Positions 41,203 to 51,375 of a stretch of 64,000 nt of DNA are shown here, piece by piece. The stretch is from Bedellia somnulentella. Taxonomy: Eukaryota; Arthropoda; Insecta; Lepidoptera; Bedelliidae. How positions within the stretch are numbered: the first letter of the stretch is position 1; the number at the start of each line of letters is the position of its first letter. Both the position numbers and the translations under genes were made by a program. The notes under the pieces were generated by a model that did not search any database, was not told the origin of the DNA, and worked only from the letters and a program-made list of their open reading frames with translations. The stretch lies in NCBI GenBank assembly GCA_963576735.1, contig OY755171.1, positions 1,860,001 to 1,924,000 of the forward strand, in the 5' to 3' direction.

Positions 41203-44178
41203 TTACAATTTTGGTGTTAGCCCGGAAACATCCTGCACAGAGCCCTGATGACACCAAGCCACTTCATCATTAATGTAATCATTGACATTGTAATAGGCTT
41301 TCGAACTAAGATTTCTTTTAACTGCTGCTTTAAATTTTGTTTCTGTTAAATTTAAAATGTCCTCAGGTATTTTATTATACATTTTTACGCATAACCCCAT
41401 GAAAGATGTATTTACTTTTGACAATCTGTATTTTGGTACTGATATTTTATTGTTGTCTCTCAGGTTTCGAATATGTCTGTCACAATTTTTCACAAAAGAG
41501 GCCTGATTCTTTCTTACATACATAATATTTTCATAAATATATTGACATGGCAGTGTCATTATATTTATTGTTTTAAACAATTCCCTCAGGGAATCTCGGG
41601 ATCTCAAATTGTATATAGCTCTTATTGCTCTCTTTTGGAGAATAAATATGGAACCAACATCAGCTGCTCTGCCCCAGAGTAAAATACCGTAAGACATTAC
41701 ACTATGAAAATAGCTGTAATAAACTAATCGAGCTGTCTGTACATCTGTCAAATGTCTTATTTTCCTAACGGCATATGCAGCACTACTTAGCCTGCCAGCT
41801 AGTGAGCTAATGTGGGGTCCCCATTGGAGCTTGGAGTCCAGAGTTATCCCTAAGAAAACTGTGTTATCCGAAAATACTAACTTTTCATTATTTAAAATTA
41901 TTTCGTTATCAACGCACCTAACATTAGGTAATACAAATTTAATGCATTTGGTTTTTTTACCATTCAGTACAAGATTATTGGAAGCAAACCATGTTTGAAT
42001 CTGTGAAACCGTGTTATTCACCTCGTCAATATTCTGATTATTTCTTTCAACGTCAAATACTAAAGAAGTATCATCAGCAAATAACACTATCTCGGACATT
42101 TTCTCGACCATGAACGGCAAATCATTAATATAAACTAAAAATAAAAATGGGCCCAAAATAGAACCCTGCGGAACACCCATTTTTACATGAGTTCCAGGTG
42201 ATATTGCATTATTGATTTGCACTTTCTGTATCCGATCCGAAAAGTAAGACTTTATTAATTTAAGTGCGTCACCTTGTATGCCATAATGTTCTAATTTAAT
42301 AAAAAGGATTTCATGATCTGCACAATCAAATGCCTTCGTAAGATCGCAAAACAAACCAATAGCATCATTTTTGCGTTCCCACGAATCAAAAATGTGTTTC
42401 ATTAAGGCAACGCCTGCATCGGTGGTAGAGCGGCCCTTCGTAAAGCCAAATTGTTTTGGATGAAACAATTTGTTTGAAGCGAAATGCAAAAGCATTTGAT
42501 TGAACATTAGTTTTTCGAATATTTTACTTAAAACTGGCAGAATTGATATTGGTCTATAACCATCAGGACTAATTTTATCTCCTCCGGATTTAAGAAGTGG
42601 TACAATTTTACTATGCTTCATGAGATTTGGAAAGATTTTATTTCTTATACATTCATTAAATATATCTGCTAAATATGGAGCCAAAGTTACAATAAAATTA
42701 TGGCAAACTTTCACTGACATACCCCAAATGTCTTCAGAACTTTTTAGTTTAAATGATTTAAAACATTTTTCGATATCTGTAGGGCTGACATCTTTAAAAC
42801 AAAACAAAGTTTCGCACCTATCAACATTTTGTTGTAACAAGTGTTGAGCTTTTATAACCGATGTGTTTAAATATTCAGTTGTTTTTGATGGTATGTCAGT
42901 AAAATATTTTTCAAAAATACAAGCGATTTCCTCATTAGAGGTAGTCAGACCTTTATCAGATCGAACACAGAACTCCTGATCACATGGTTTACCTCGGCCT
43001 GTTTGGGTGTTGATAATATTCCACACTGTTTTAACTTTATTATCGGATGTTCGGATACGTCGGCTTAGGTATCTGGCTTTAGCCTCTTTACATACTTTAT
43101 TAAATATTTTTGAGTATTTTTTTACATATTCACTCAATTCATTATTATTACTATAAGCTTTTTGATCATATAAATCGAAGAGTTTTTCTCTTGATCTATA
43201 AATACTTGGTGTTGCCCACTCACAAAACTTAAATTTACTGGTAATAGTTACATTTTTTACATTAAAAATTTCATTAAACTCATTTATCAGAACATTATAA
43301 AAGATATCATAGCTAGTATTTGAGTTTTTATTAATTGTACATGTGGGCAACTTAGAGCTTATTATATTTATATATTTTTCTACTTTACTGGCATTAATAT
43401 GCCTTTTTTTAATAACAATTTTTGGTTCTGGTATCTCTAGAGGAAAGCTAACAAAAAGGCCGCTGTGATCAGACTTTAGTTTATTTATAACACTTTTACT
43501 TGAAAAATCTGCATTAGTAAATACATTATCTAAGCATGTTTTGATTCTAGTCGGTTCCAAGAATAAATTTTCTAAATTGAACGATTGGAATAAACTCATC
43601 AATCGTGTTTTAAGATGACTGTCTTGTAGGAGATCCACATTGAAGTCTCCACATATTATTATACGTTTTTTATTCCTGAAAACTTTGCCTAATACATCTT
43701 CCATTACATTTTCGAATTTATCATAATTTTGGTTATAAGGGGGTCGATACACACATATTAAGAAATAGTTTTTTAACTCTATGCAGGATAATTCCACGAC
43801 TTGCTCAACGCTTAACTGTACAATATCATTACGAATTTTTGATTTAATATTATTTTTTAAAAATATAGCGGAGCCACCACAGGCTTTAGAATTGCGGCAG
43901 TAGTTGCTAGCTAAATAATAGTTTTCAAAACCAAATATGAGTTCGCAATTCTTAAGCCAGTGTTCAGTAACACATAAACAATCTATTTCATATTTTTCCA
44001 AAAATAATTCTATTTCTAATTCTTTACAAGAAAACCCCTGAGTATTTTGACATACAAGTTTAAACTGGGAGACTCCTTGTAAAGTATTCTTTTTAGTTAA
44101 ATTGCCAGAAGAACCTCCTTCCTTGTTTACAATATTGATATTAGGTGACGACTTAAGGACGACAGGAGGCTCTTCCAT
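41203..44178 (-). CDS. LINE-B endonuclease/reverse transcriptase (ORF2)
   Basis: About 991 codons from the ATG at 44178; the frame also extends to a GTG two codons earlier. The endonuclease region shows LVCQNTQGF, CVTEHWL, GDFNVDLL (about residue 180) and KSDHSGLF. The reverse transcriptase shows KIVPLLKSGG, GYRPISILPVLSKIFEK, FGFTKGRST, FCDLTKAFDCADH, GVPQGSILGPFLF and the catalytic FADD near residue 700. The C-terminus has LLWGRAA and QKRAIRAIYNL. That pattern (PQGSILGP, YINDLP, ADDTS) is shared by the CR1 and jockey superfamilies. The protein would nick target DNA and reverse-transcribe its template there. No stop or frameshift is visible. Confidence 0.9.
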   Translation of the reverse strand: MEEPPVVLKSSPNINIVNKEGGSSGNLTKKNTLQGVSQFKLVCQNTQGFSCKELEIELFLEKYEIDCLCVTEHWLKNCELIFGFENYYLASNYCRNSKACGGSAIFLKNNIKSKIRNDIVQLSVEQVVELSCIELKNYFLICVYRPPYNQNYDKFENVMEDVLGKVFRNKKRIIICGDFNVDLLQDSHLKTRLMSLFQSFNLENLFLEPTRIKTCLDNVFTNADFSSKSVINKLKSDHSGLFVSFPLEIPEPKIVIKKRHINASKVEKYINIISSKLPTCTINKNSNTSYDIFYNVLINEFNEIFNVKNVTITSKFKFCEWATPSIYRSREKLFDLYDQKAYSNNNELSEYVKKYSKIFNKVCKEAKARYLSRRIRTSDNKVKTVWNIINTQTGRGKPCDQEFCVRSDKGLTTSNEEIACIFEKYFTDIPSKTTEYLNTSVIKAQHLLQQNVDRCETLFCFKDVSPTDIEKCFKSFKLKSSEDIWGMSVKVCHNFIVTLAPYLADIFNECIRNKIFPNLMKHSKIVPLLKSGGDKISPDGYRPISILPVLSKIFEKLMFNQMLLHFASNKLFHPKQFGFTKGRSTTDAGVALMKHIFDSWERKNDAIGLFCDLTKAFDCADHEILFIKLEHYGIQGDALKLIKSYFSDRIQKVQINNAISPGTHVKMGVPQGSILGPFLFLVYINDLPFMVEKMSEIVLFADDTSLVFDVERNNQNIDEVNNTVSQIQTWFASNNLVLNGKKTKCIKFVLPNVRCVDNEIILNNEKLVFSDNTVFLGITLDSKLQWGPHISSLAGRLSSAAYAVRKIRHLTDVQTARLVYYSYFHSVMSYGILLWGRAADVGSIFILQKRAIRAIYNLRSRDSLRELFKTINIMTLPCQYIYENIMYVRKNQASFVKNCDRHIRNLRDNNKISVPKYRLSKVNTSFMGLCVKMYNKIPEDILNLTETKFKAAVKRNLSSKAYYNVNDYINDEVAWCHQGSVQDVSGLTPKL

Positions 44179-44186
44179 TGTCACTC

Positions 44187-44459
44187 TTAAAAGTTTAAAT
44201 TATGGCTTCCACCATCGCATACTACGAGTAGAAGTAAGTTTCCCCTTATATTAAATATATGGGGGTCAGATATATTATATGCTAATAATTTAGCAATGTT
44301 CCGCTTTTGATTTAAGGGTATGTATACAGTACCCAGTCGAGAATTTGAATAAGGTAAAAACTTATTCAAATCCAAACAAAATAAATTGTCGCTTTGACAA
44401 CATGTCACGTGACATATTAGATTATTCATAATATGAATATTGTCATTCTGCTTATCCAT
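44187..44459 (-). CDS. LINE-B ORF1, short protein of unknown function
   Basis: A 90-codon frame starting MDKQNDNIHIMNNLI and ending CDGGSHNLNF. Its stop (44187-44189) lies 8 bases before the ORF2 ATG. It occupies the usual ORF1 position near the 5' end of the element. It has cysteine and histidine residues (HVTCCQSDNLFC) but no recognisable CCHC knuckle or coiled coil. It is much shorter than usual LINE ORF1 proteins, so it may be the remnant of an ORF1 removed by 5' truncation, or only an open leader. Confidence 0.45.
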   Translation of the reverse strand: MDKQNDNIHIMNNLICHVTCCQSDNLFCLDLNKFLPYSNSRLGTVYIPLNQKRNIAKLLAYNISDPHIFNIRGNLLLLVVCDGGSHNLNF

Positions 44460-44496
44460 TTTTCCATCATATCAGTTCCATCGTATCATCTCATCC

Positions 44497-44620
44497 AGTT
44501 TTGAGATCTCATAGAAGCCAAGTCCTATTCAAAATATTTCGTAGTTATAAATCAACATTTAGTAATTGTATCAATAGTTTTCTTTATATTATAATTATAG
44601 TGACTTGGCAATGAGCACAA
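44497..44620. repeat. 190-bp inverted repeat, left arm, second part
   Basis: Continues the arm after LINE-B. It matches the reverse complement of the right arm from 45041 down to 44922 with one visible mismatch (TGACTTGG against TGAATTGG). Confidence 0.9.
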
Positions 44621-44921
44621 ATTAAAAGCTGCTTGCTGCCTGGAATTATGTGCAAATGTTACTGACGAGACCAGTGATCAGATTATTTGTTATGTGTGAA
44701 TCATGATGGTCACTACCGACTACATTCTCCAATACAATAATTAAGAATACCTTATGAAAGTAAATGAATCGAGAGTGCACTAAGACTGACTGCCGTTGCC
44801 GAAATTCGGTTGGGACGACACGGATAAACCAACAGAAAATTAATTTTGTGATATTAATGTTTACGCATGCGGTGTGTGTAACTTTAAACTCCTCCAAATA
44901 TGCCGTTTTATTTGTTTCTTC

Positions 44922-45111
44922 TTGTGCTCATTGCCAATTCACTATAATTATAATATAAAGAAAACTATTGATACAATTACTAAATGTTGATTTATAACTA
45001 CGAAATATTTTGAATAGGACTTGGCTTCTATGAGATCTCAAAACTTTTTACGATGGAAAGACTGCATCGAGAGACTTGGCATTTTTTTACATTTAATGTT
45101 TTTGGTGGGAT
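44922..45111. repeat. 190-bp inverted repeat, right arm (uninterrupted)
   Basis: Intact partner of 40953-41022 plus 44497-44620. The spacer between the arms (44621-44921) holds only short chance frames. Confidence 0.9.
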
Positions 45112-45230
45112 TCCTATGACTAAAATTTAGCTTAGTAGAGTTTTACAGACAACAAAATGGATCAAATTGTTTAAAAATACCTAATAAATTGGTCCCAGCT
45201 TCATAAATACGGTAATTTTGATTATAAACT

Positions 45231-45415
45231 CTGTAGTGTTGGCTTAAAATAGCACTGACTCATTCTTTCCAAGGGTTACGTAGAAGCCGACTAAGGGCAT
45301 TGAGGATTTTTAAATGTTTTCTGGACAATGTGGCCGTAAAGTTGAAGACCTTTTACCAACCATCTTTTATTTCACAAGCCCTAGACACCCTTTTTTTTAG
45401 GTTCAGAATAGTTTT
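45231..45415 (+). repeat. SINE-S remnant
   Basis: CTGTAGTGTTGGCTTAAAAT start, a worn GACTAAGGGCATTGAGG, and no clear tail. It is directly followed by another SINE-S. Confidence 0.6.
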
Positions 45416-45426
45416 TTTTTTAATAA

Positions 45427-45645
45427 ACCGTGCCCGTTAGTGCCGGATTAGAATATATCACTCCCCCTCGGGTGGCGTTAGAGGCGACTAAGGGTATTGG
45501 TACGGCTAAGGCTATGACTGTACCAACAATACTTTATTTCTACCATCTTGTTCCCTATCGACTTCCAAATGTGGCTGAGGAGTTTCTAGCTCTGAAGCTT
45601 TTTCTATTCCTTTGTGTAATTTACGGCCGTGACTAAATTAATATA
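45427..45645 (+). repeat. SINE-S, worn
   Basis: CCGTGCCCGTTAGTGCCGGA start, GAGGCGACTAAGGGTATTGG, ATGTGGCTGAGGAGTTTC and an end at ACGGCCGTGACTAAAT. The box-B-like block is replaced by unrelated sequence. Confidence 0.68.
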
Positions 45646-45937
45646 TGTTTTTCTATTAAAGTATTCGTTCACACAATTCATCATCACACTACAAATAACG
45701 AGCGCAGTCAGCTCCTAAATATTTGAGAGTTCTGTTTAAAATTCGGGTTCTCTTCCCGTTTTCGGAAGGATTTGAATGTCGGAATGGATTTAAATTAGCA
45801 TAATCCACTGTTTGCCACTTCGCCGACACTTCGCTGAATTATTAGCATTCAAAAACGTCACTGCTTTTCGTTTCGCTATTTTGGGGGTAATTAAAGCTTA
45901 AATTTTTTATATGATTTACCATTCCGTAGTTATATAA

Positions 45938-46104
45938 CGAGACTAGGTGTTTTAAGTGATTGTAAAGCGGTGTGGCTGGAGATCGATCAGTATTGATACT
46001 TTATTTTTCTTACTCTACTGCCAAAAGTAGCTGAAAATTTACAATTACTGAAGCCCTAATTACCTATTTTTTTATGTATATCTGTGAGTATATGTAAGTA
46101 TGTG
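45938..46104 (+). repeat. SINE-S, 5'-truncated and worn
   Basis: CGAGACTAGGTGTTTTAAGT, GCGGTGTGGCTGGAGATC, CAAAAGTAGCTGAAAATTTA and an end at CTGTGAGTATATGTAAGTA. Confidence 0.68.
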
Positions 46105-46786
46105 AGGCTTGTTCCGAACCTTGTCGGTATATTAAGTAGCTAAAAGTTTGGCAGATTTAGTGAAGTCAGCTGCCTTAATACCATTGAATTTGATACGACC
46201 GGCCCCAGATGTTGGCCAGGGGCCCAATTCTACACGACCATCTTTTCTGTATGTCGGTCTTAGGTGTATCAAAACTGTGGTTTTGGCATTCTCGACGCAA
46301 AATTGACAGATGTCATTTGTGTCACTGTCACAATAGTGAGACAGCTAAGATCTTATTTGCTATTCTACAAGGTCATTTTACGTCACTTTTTGACACATTG
46401 ACGTATTTGGTATTCTGCAAATTAACGTATTTTTTCAGCATTATGATGATTGAACGTATGATTCGCCAAATCGGTATTCTAAGCGTTTTTAAGAGTTCTC
46501 TTGACAGCTGTCTATAGCTACAATCCACCATAATGATACAGTTTTTCTCTTAAAAAACAACAATAGCTTTTTGTGTATTGTTTCATACATTTGAAAAATA
46601 TTTTTTTTGCAGAAAATGACTATGAATATTTTTTCAATGTATTTACACATATTTTATTGTATTCCATTTACATTTTGTTGAAAATTTAAAGATATCAATA
46701 AAATATGCGTTTTTTATGACAATTTTTTTTTTGATAAAATTATATTATTCAAAGTTCGAAAAATAATCGTTTTAAGTATACAAGAT
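46105..46786. other. Nothing recognised
   Basis: AT-rich DNA. GGGCCCAATTCTACACGACC at 46219 and GTAGAATTGGCACCCTG at 50096 look like related inverted words but do not delimit an element. Confidence 0.35.
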
Positions 46787-46892
46787 ACATACATACATAC
46801 ATATACTCACGGCTATAAATAACGGGGTAGCCAGAGCTTTGGAATGAGAAATTCCTCAGCCACTTTTGGAAGTTGATTGGGGAGAAGATGGT
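46787..46892 (-). repeat. SINE-S, 5'-truncated
   Basis: CATACATATACTCACGGCTA tail, GGGGTAGCCAGAGCTTTGG, CAGCCACTTTTGGAAGTTGA, ending at GAGAAGATGGT. The 5' half is missing. Confidence 0.75.
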
Positions 46893-47204
46893 TTAAATTA
46901 ATTTGCGTAATGAGTTTGAAAGAAAAAGTTCAACTTTACTTTGAACAGACTGCAAAAAATAAAAATGTTATCTTACAAACACGACTAATTATGAACAAGC
47001 ATGAGGCAAACTTAAAACAAAGTTTAATCCAAGGAAAAAAAGTCTTGATGTAAAACAAAACTAAAAAGACTCTTAAACGTGCCACATCTTCTCTAACAAA
47101 TATTTATTTCATCATAAATTAAAGATAAATATTTCAATTACAATAATTTCAAGTTTTTTTTCTCTTTATCAAAATAAAAAAAAATATAAAAGAAAATCAT
47201 ATAA
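46893..47204. other. Nothing recognised
   Basis: AT-rich spacer. Confidence 0.35.
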
Positions 47205-47316
47205 ACCTACTAGCGTAACTCACGAGATTAGTTCCTATCGGAGTAGGCAGAAACTATTAATTTTGTTGGATTTGTACGATCCTGCCTAACCTATCTAGCT
47301 TATTTTAGTTTAATTA

Positions 47317-48607
47317 CGAGGGCTGCTATTTATGTATCCGGAACTGGCCACTTACAGAACAATAATTTAAAAAGTAATTACATCATTTAAAAATAGAACT
47401 CTTTAGCTTTAGAATACATTTATTTTTATGTGACTGTCAATTGTTTTCACATCGTAGCGTCATTTTGAAAATTGCGTGTCTTCACCACCATGGATTTAAC
47501 TCGTGAACATTTTCGTGCCATGATTTTTTACGATTTTCGGCGTGGTCTAACTCAAAAACAGTGCATCGATCAGCTTACTTCGACTTTTGGGGATGAAGCA
47601 CCCTCAAAGACCACTGTGTATCACTGGTTTAGCGAGTTTAATCGTGGACGATCTAAGCTTACTGATGAAATTAAAGAAGGTCGCCCTAAAACGGTCGTTG
47701 TACCTCAAAACATCGATGCTGTCCGGGAACTAATAACTCAAGATCGTCATGTTACATATCGTGAGATAGAGGCATCTCTGGGCATTAGTATGACGAGCAT
47801 ACATAAGATACTTCATGAACATTTAGCTGTAAAAAAAATTTGCTCCCGTTGGATTCCGCACAACTTGAGTATTGATCAAAAACAGGCTCGTGTCGATTGG
47901 TGCAAAGAAATGTTAAAAAAATACAACCGTGGTGCGTCAAAAGCTGTTTATAATATCTACACAGGTGACGAATCTTGGATCTACGCTTACGACCCCGAAA
48001 CTAAGCAGCAGTCCACGGTGTGGGTGTTCCAAGATGAGCCGAACCCAACAAAAGTTATTCGTGCAAAAAGCACATTGAAGCAAATGGTCGCTTGTTTTTT
48101 TGGTATAAATGGCCATGTAGCTACAGTGCCTTTAGAGAATCGTAAAACTGTTAATTCGGAGTGGTATACGACCATTTGTTTGCCGGAAGTCTTTGAACAA
48201 ATAAGAAAGACTAACCGACAACGTAGAATCATTCTGCATCACGACAATGCTAGCTGTCACAGGTCGGCCGTCACAACTCAGTTTTTAGAAGCTCAAAAGA
48301 TCGAATTGACAGGTCATCCGCCGTACAGCCCTGATTTGGCACCCAATGATTTTTATTTATTTCCAAATGTGAAGAAAAAATTACGTGGTCAACGTTTTTC
48401 GAGCCGCGAAGAGGCAGTCGATGCGTTCAAAATGCACGTTTTGGAGATACCTCAGTCTGAGTGGAAAAAGTGCTATGAAAATTGGTTTCAACGCATGCAA
48501 AAGTGTATAGATCTGAGCGGCGAATATTTTGAGAAGCAATAAAACCATATTAATTGATATATGTTTGTTTCTTTTTTTTATTCCGGATACATAAATAGCA
48601 GCCCTCG
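47317..48607 (+). mobile_element. Mariner element, intact
   Basis: 1291 bp flanked by TA (47315-47316 and 48608-48609). The terminal inverted repeats of 27 bp (47317-47343 and 48581-48607), starting CGAGGGCTGCTATTTATG, are identical to each other. One transposase gene lies between them. The features are those of a mariner-family cut-and-paste transposon; length and DD34D signature agree. Confidence 0.95.
47490..48542 (+). CDS. Mariner transposase
   Basis: 350 codons from the ATG at 47490; the frame continues upstream without another ATG. The N-terminal half has two helix-turn-helix regions (GLTQKQCIDQL, VYHWFSEFNRG, then VTYREIEASLGISMTSIH) and the linker WIPHNLS, which is WVPHEL in many relatives. 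The catalytic triad is D160 (TGDESW), D252 (HHDNASCH) and D287 (YSPDLAPNDF), giving the mariner DD34D spacing. The enzyme binds the inverted repeats, cuts, and inserts at TA. There are no stops or shifts, and both terminal repeats are identical, so the element may still be active or was so recently. Promoter and polyadenylation signals were not assigned. Confidence 0.95.
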   Translation: MDLTREHFRAMIFYDFRRGLTQKQCIDQLTSTFGDEAPSKTTVYHWFSEFNRGRSKLTDEIKEGRPKTVVVPQNIDAVRELITQDRHVTYREIEASLGISMTSIHKILHEHLAVKKICSRWIPHNLSIDQKQARVDWCKEMLKKYNRGASKAVYNIYTGDESWIYAYDPETKQQSTVWVFQDEPNPTKVIRAKSTLKQMVACFFGINGHVATVPLENRKTVNSEWYTTICLPEVFEQIRKTNRQRRIILHHDNASCHRSAVTTQFLEAQKIELTGHPPYSPDLAPNDFYLFPNVKKKLRGQRFSSREEAVDAFKMHVLEIPQSEWKKCYENWFQRMQKCIDLSGEYFEKQ

Positions 48608-48661
48608 TAATCTTTTTATACGTGCTTTTTATCCTTTACACTTCGGACGCCTGACAGGTTG

Positions 48662-48973
48662 TGTGATAAATTTAAATGTATTTATTTTTTTTACTTGACC
48701 AATTTGTCACTGGCACAATTATAACAATTCAAATAACTATTCCGCAATAAATATATAGTTTATATAGACCCACTAACTTATCTGTAGAATATAAAACAGA
48801 GCAAAAGACAGATGTCATTTTCAAAACACGGGTACCTTTAGAGACTTTATATCATTGAGGAAAAAGTAAAATAAAATTTTTACTATTGTACATCAATAAA
48901 ACATTTGGGATAGGTTTGTTGCAATGAAAACTAGTATTACTCCATATACTAATACTAAGGAAATCATATTTTT
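48662..48973. other. Nothing recognised
   Basis: AT-rich spacer. Confidence 0.35.
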
Positions 48974-49135
48974 AGGACGGTTTGGGCATGATGAGGATGA
49001 ATAAGTAAATTGGTAAAAGAAATCTATAGACCTAATGTGGAAGGCACTGTAAAGTGATGTTAGTAGAGGACGACTACGGAGGACACAATTGGACCAAATA
49101 AAGAGTTTTCTCAAAAAGACAGGCGGCTTCTGTAA
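48974..49135 (+). pseudogene. LINE-A internal fragment
   Basis: GGTTTGGGCATGATGAGGAT, AATGTGGAAGGCACTGTAAA, GTTAGTAGAGGACGACTACG and GGACACAATTGGACCAAAT match the C-terminal coding part of LINE-A. Both ends are truncated. Confidence 0.65.
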
Positions 49136-49185
49136 TAATGTCATGCCTAGCAGACATTCCATTAAAATACATGATAGTTACGGAG

Positions 49186-49253
49186 TATGTACATACATAT
49201 ATACTCATGCCATTAGTTCCTATTGGGGTAGGCAGAGACTATCGATCGCCATG
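49186..49253 (-). pseudogene. LINE-A extreme 3' end
   Basis: CATACATATATACTCATGCC, ATTAGTTCCTATTGGGGTAG and GCAGAGACTATCGATCGCCA are the reverse complement of the LINE-A terminus. Confidence 0.7.
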
Positions 49254-49519
49254 GAATAGGTACCGGTCATATATTTAACCATTTACATAACCATAAATTT
49301 TTCAATTTTTATAACGATGAAATCAAGTCTCAACTCTTTTTCTTGAGACTTCACTTCATCGGTTTGACTTTTAGTTCTCGTTGGGCCTTGACCAACGTCT
49401 TTTTTATTTATTGAGGACGTTAACCATGAGGGAAAATATCCTATTATAGCTGAGTTATACTTAGTCCTGTCCTGTGACATTGTATTCGTAGGTACATTGT
49501 TACAAGTTTTTAATTTTAC

Positions 49520-49724
49520 TATACATATACTCACGGCCATAAATCCATTAAAAGGGGTAGCCACAGCTTTAGAGCTAAAAACTCCCGAGCCACATTTGGA
49601 AGTTGATATGGGAAAAGATGGTAGAAATAAAGTATCGTTGGTGATGGGTCTTCAACCGAATCGCCTAAAATCACTTTAAAAAGCCCCTTACCCTTAGTCG
49701 CCTCTTACGACACCCATGCAAAGA
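49520..49724 (-). repeat. SINE-S, 5' end missing
   Basis: ATACATATACTCACGGCCAT tail, CAGCCACAGCTTTAGAGC-type block, TCTTCAACCGAATCGCC, then CGCCTCTTACGACACCCATG, where it stops. Confidence 0.75.
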
Positions 49725-51113
49725 ATTAACCTAATGTGACGAGTATATATTTAAGCTGTCTATAAGTGATAAAAAAATATTTCTGTCGAATCTTCTAGCA
49801 AAAAGTACTCATAAACAGTACATAAAACTTAAATGATATTTCTTTAGTCTTGGCGATGGTACAGAAGTAGGTACAGTTATTGCGGTAGATTTTTTACATC
49901 ACTGATATGACAATACTAATTTGACTTATTAAAGAATGAATAAATGACTGATTTGGAATGTCAAAATTGACAAAACCATGTTCCGACAGCTAATATAGTA
50001 GAACCGATTACGTTGTAACGACTAAAAATAGAGAAACAGTATTGTACTTATTTGACCTACAGACTGTATCAAAAAGGTGACGTTTCTTAAAATTGTAGAA
50101 TTGGCACCCTGAACGTTTGGAGAAATCAATCATCAAAAATGGGCATACATATATTATATGGATAAAACTACACCAGACTATAACTGGTGTACTTTTTCTT
50201 ATTCTCTCTTTGTTATGAAACTATCGTTCCAGATAACTAAGGGTTCAAAATCTGGGAATACAAAGTTAATGAGATAGATGACCGTGAACGTGATCTTGAA
50301 TATAATGGAAAAAATAGGATTCGTTAGTGTTGTTTATTTTATTTATATACGATCAAAGACGATTTAGAACATACACAGATAATTTTCTCCATCATTTCAA
50401 GCCTGCAATAACAGCCGCTTTTCTTACTTAACATGTTAAAAAATATTTTGTCCATTATAATAATAAACAATGCTATAAATACATGCTGCATAGAATGCAA
50501 GGCTAGATTAAGCACCTCATTTGATGAATTTCTGTTTTACCATGTTTCTTTTTTCAATCAACAATACTCATTTTTTCTCTTTTTATCAAGATAACTTAAA
50601 AATTAATAATTCGAAATTATAAATTTTTCGTTAGATAAGAAGTTCGTTTAATAATTTATATCCAAGAGTTTAAGTAAGTTCACCGTGATTGAAAACTGTG
50701 TCATACTCTTTTCAACGATTCAATAAACACACACCAACATGAAAAATCACATCGAATCAAACTGCAAAAAACGTTCCATAGCTCACAAAACTGTTGCAGT
50801 TACAGCAATTAACTAAACAGAAAAAGGTTACTGAAAATTCCTAGAGCGACGCGGCCCGCTGAAAATTGGTCAAATTAAAATCATATTAATAACGCACGAG
50901 GTCGAGGCAGCAAGGCGATATGAATTCATAAAGCCTGCCCGCTCACACGAGAAGAACGGATGCCTTCCGATTTGGTTTCATGTGTATGCTTCACTGGTAG
51001 AAACAATCATTGTTGCCAATAACTGTTGTACAAATATTTGTAAGAATACAACGTTTATGTTGTCTTTGTGTTTAATGAAAATGTAGGAGCGTTTTTTAGT
51101 TGCTTTGTAGATG
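49725..51113. other. AT-rich DNA, nothing recognised
   Basis: No element ends and no credible open frame. A GC-richer patch at 50840-50960 (GAGCGACGCGGCCCGCTG) has no identifiable content. Confidence 0.4.
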
Positions 51114-51123
51114 TCTCAATGTA

Positions 51124-51365
51124 CATACATATACTCACGGCTATAAATCCCTCAAGGGGGTAGCCAGAGCTAGGGAATTAGAAATTCCTCAGCCACTTTT
51201 GGAAGTTAAGGGGGGAAAAGATGGTGAAATGAAGGTTCTTGGTGATGGGTCTCCAACCGCATCGCCCAAAAATTCCTTAAAACCCCCAATACCGTTAGTC
51301 GCCTCTTACGTACACCCACCGGAAGAAATGGGGTAGTGCTATTCTAAGCCGACACTACACAGCTA
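51124..51365 (-). repeat. SINE-S, complete
   Basis: Exact 10-bp duplication tctcaatgta at 51114-51123 and 51366-51375. 3' end CATACATATACTCACGGC, 5' end GCCGACACTACACAGC. Confidence 0.88.
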
Positions 51366-51375
51366 TCTCAATGTA

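Larger units (their letters stand above)
41023..44496 (-). mobile_element. LINE-B, CR1/jockey-like retrotransposon
   Basis: A 3474-bp insert in the left arm of an inverted repeat whose right arm gives the empty site. The flanks share agtt (41019-41022 and 44497-44500), a possible 4-bp duplication. On the minus strand it has a short leader, ORF1 (44187-44459), ORF2 (41203-44178), and a 3' end of ATTTTATTTATTTTTTTT-type sequence. Tail and protein type differ from LINE-A. Both frames are open, suggesting recent insertion. Confidence 0.85.
47205..48661 (-). pseudogene. LINE-A 3' fragment interrupted by mariner
   Basis: 47205-47316 (GTAACTCACGAGATTAGTTC, TACGATCCTGCCTAACC, ATCTAGCTT) and 48608-48661 (TAATCTTTTTATACGTGC, CACTTCGGACGCCTGAC) are consecutive parts of a minus-strand LINE-A 3' end. 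They are separated by the mariner element with a duplicated TA. Confidence 0.75.

Noticed and set aside
46219..50112. GGCCCAATTCTACA and GTAGAATTGGCACC as ends of one transposon
   Set aside because: The words are inverted but 3.9 kb apart with unrelated dated insertions between them, and no flanking duplication is visible.
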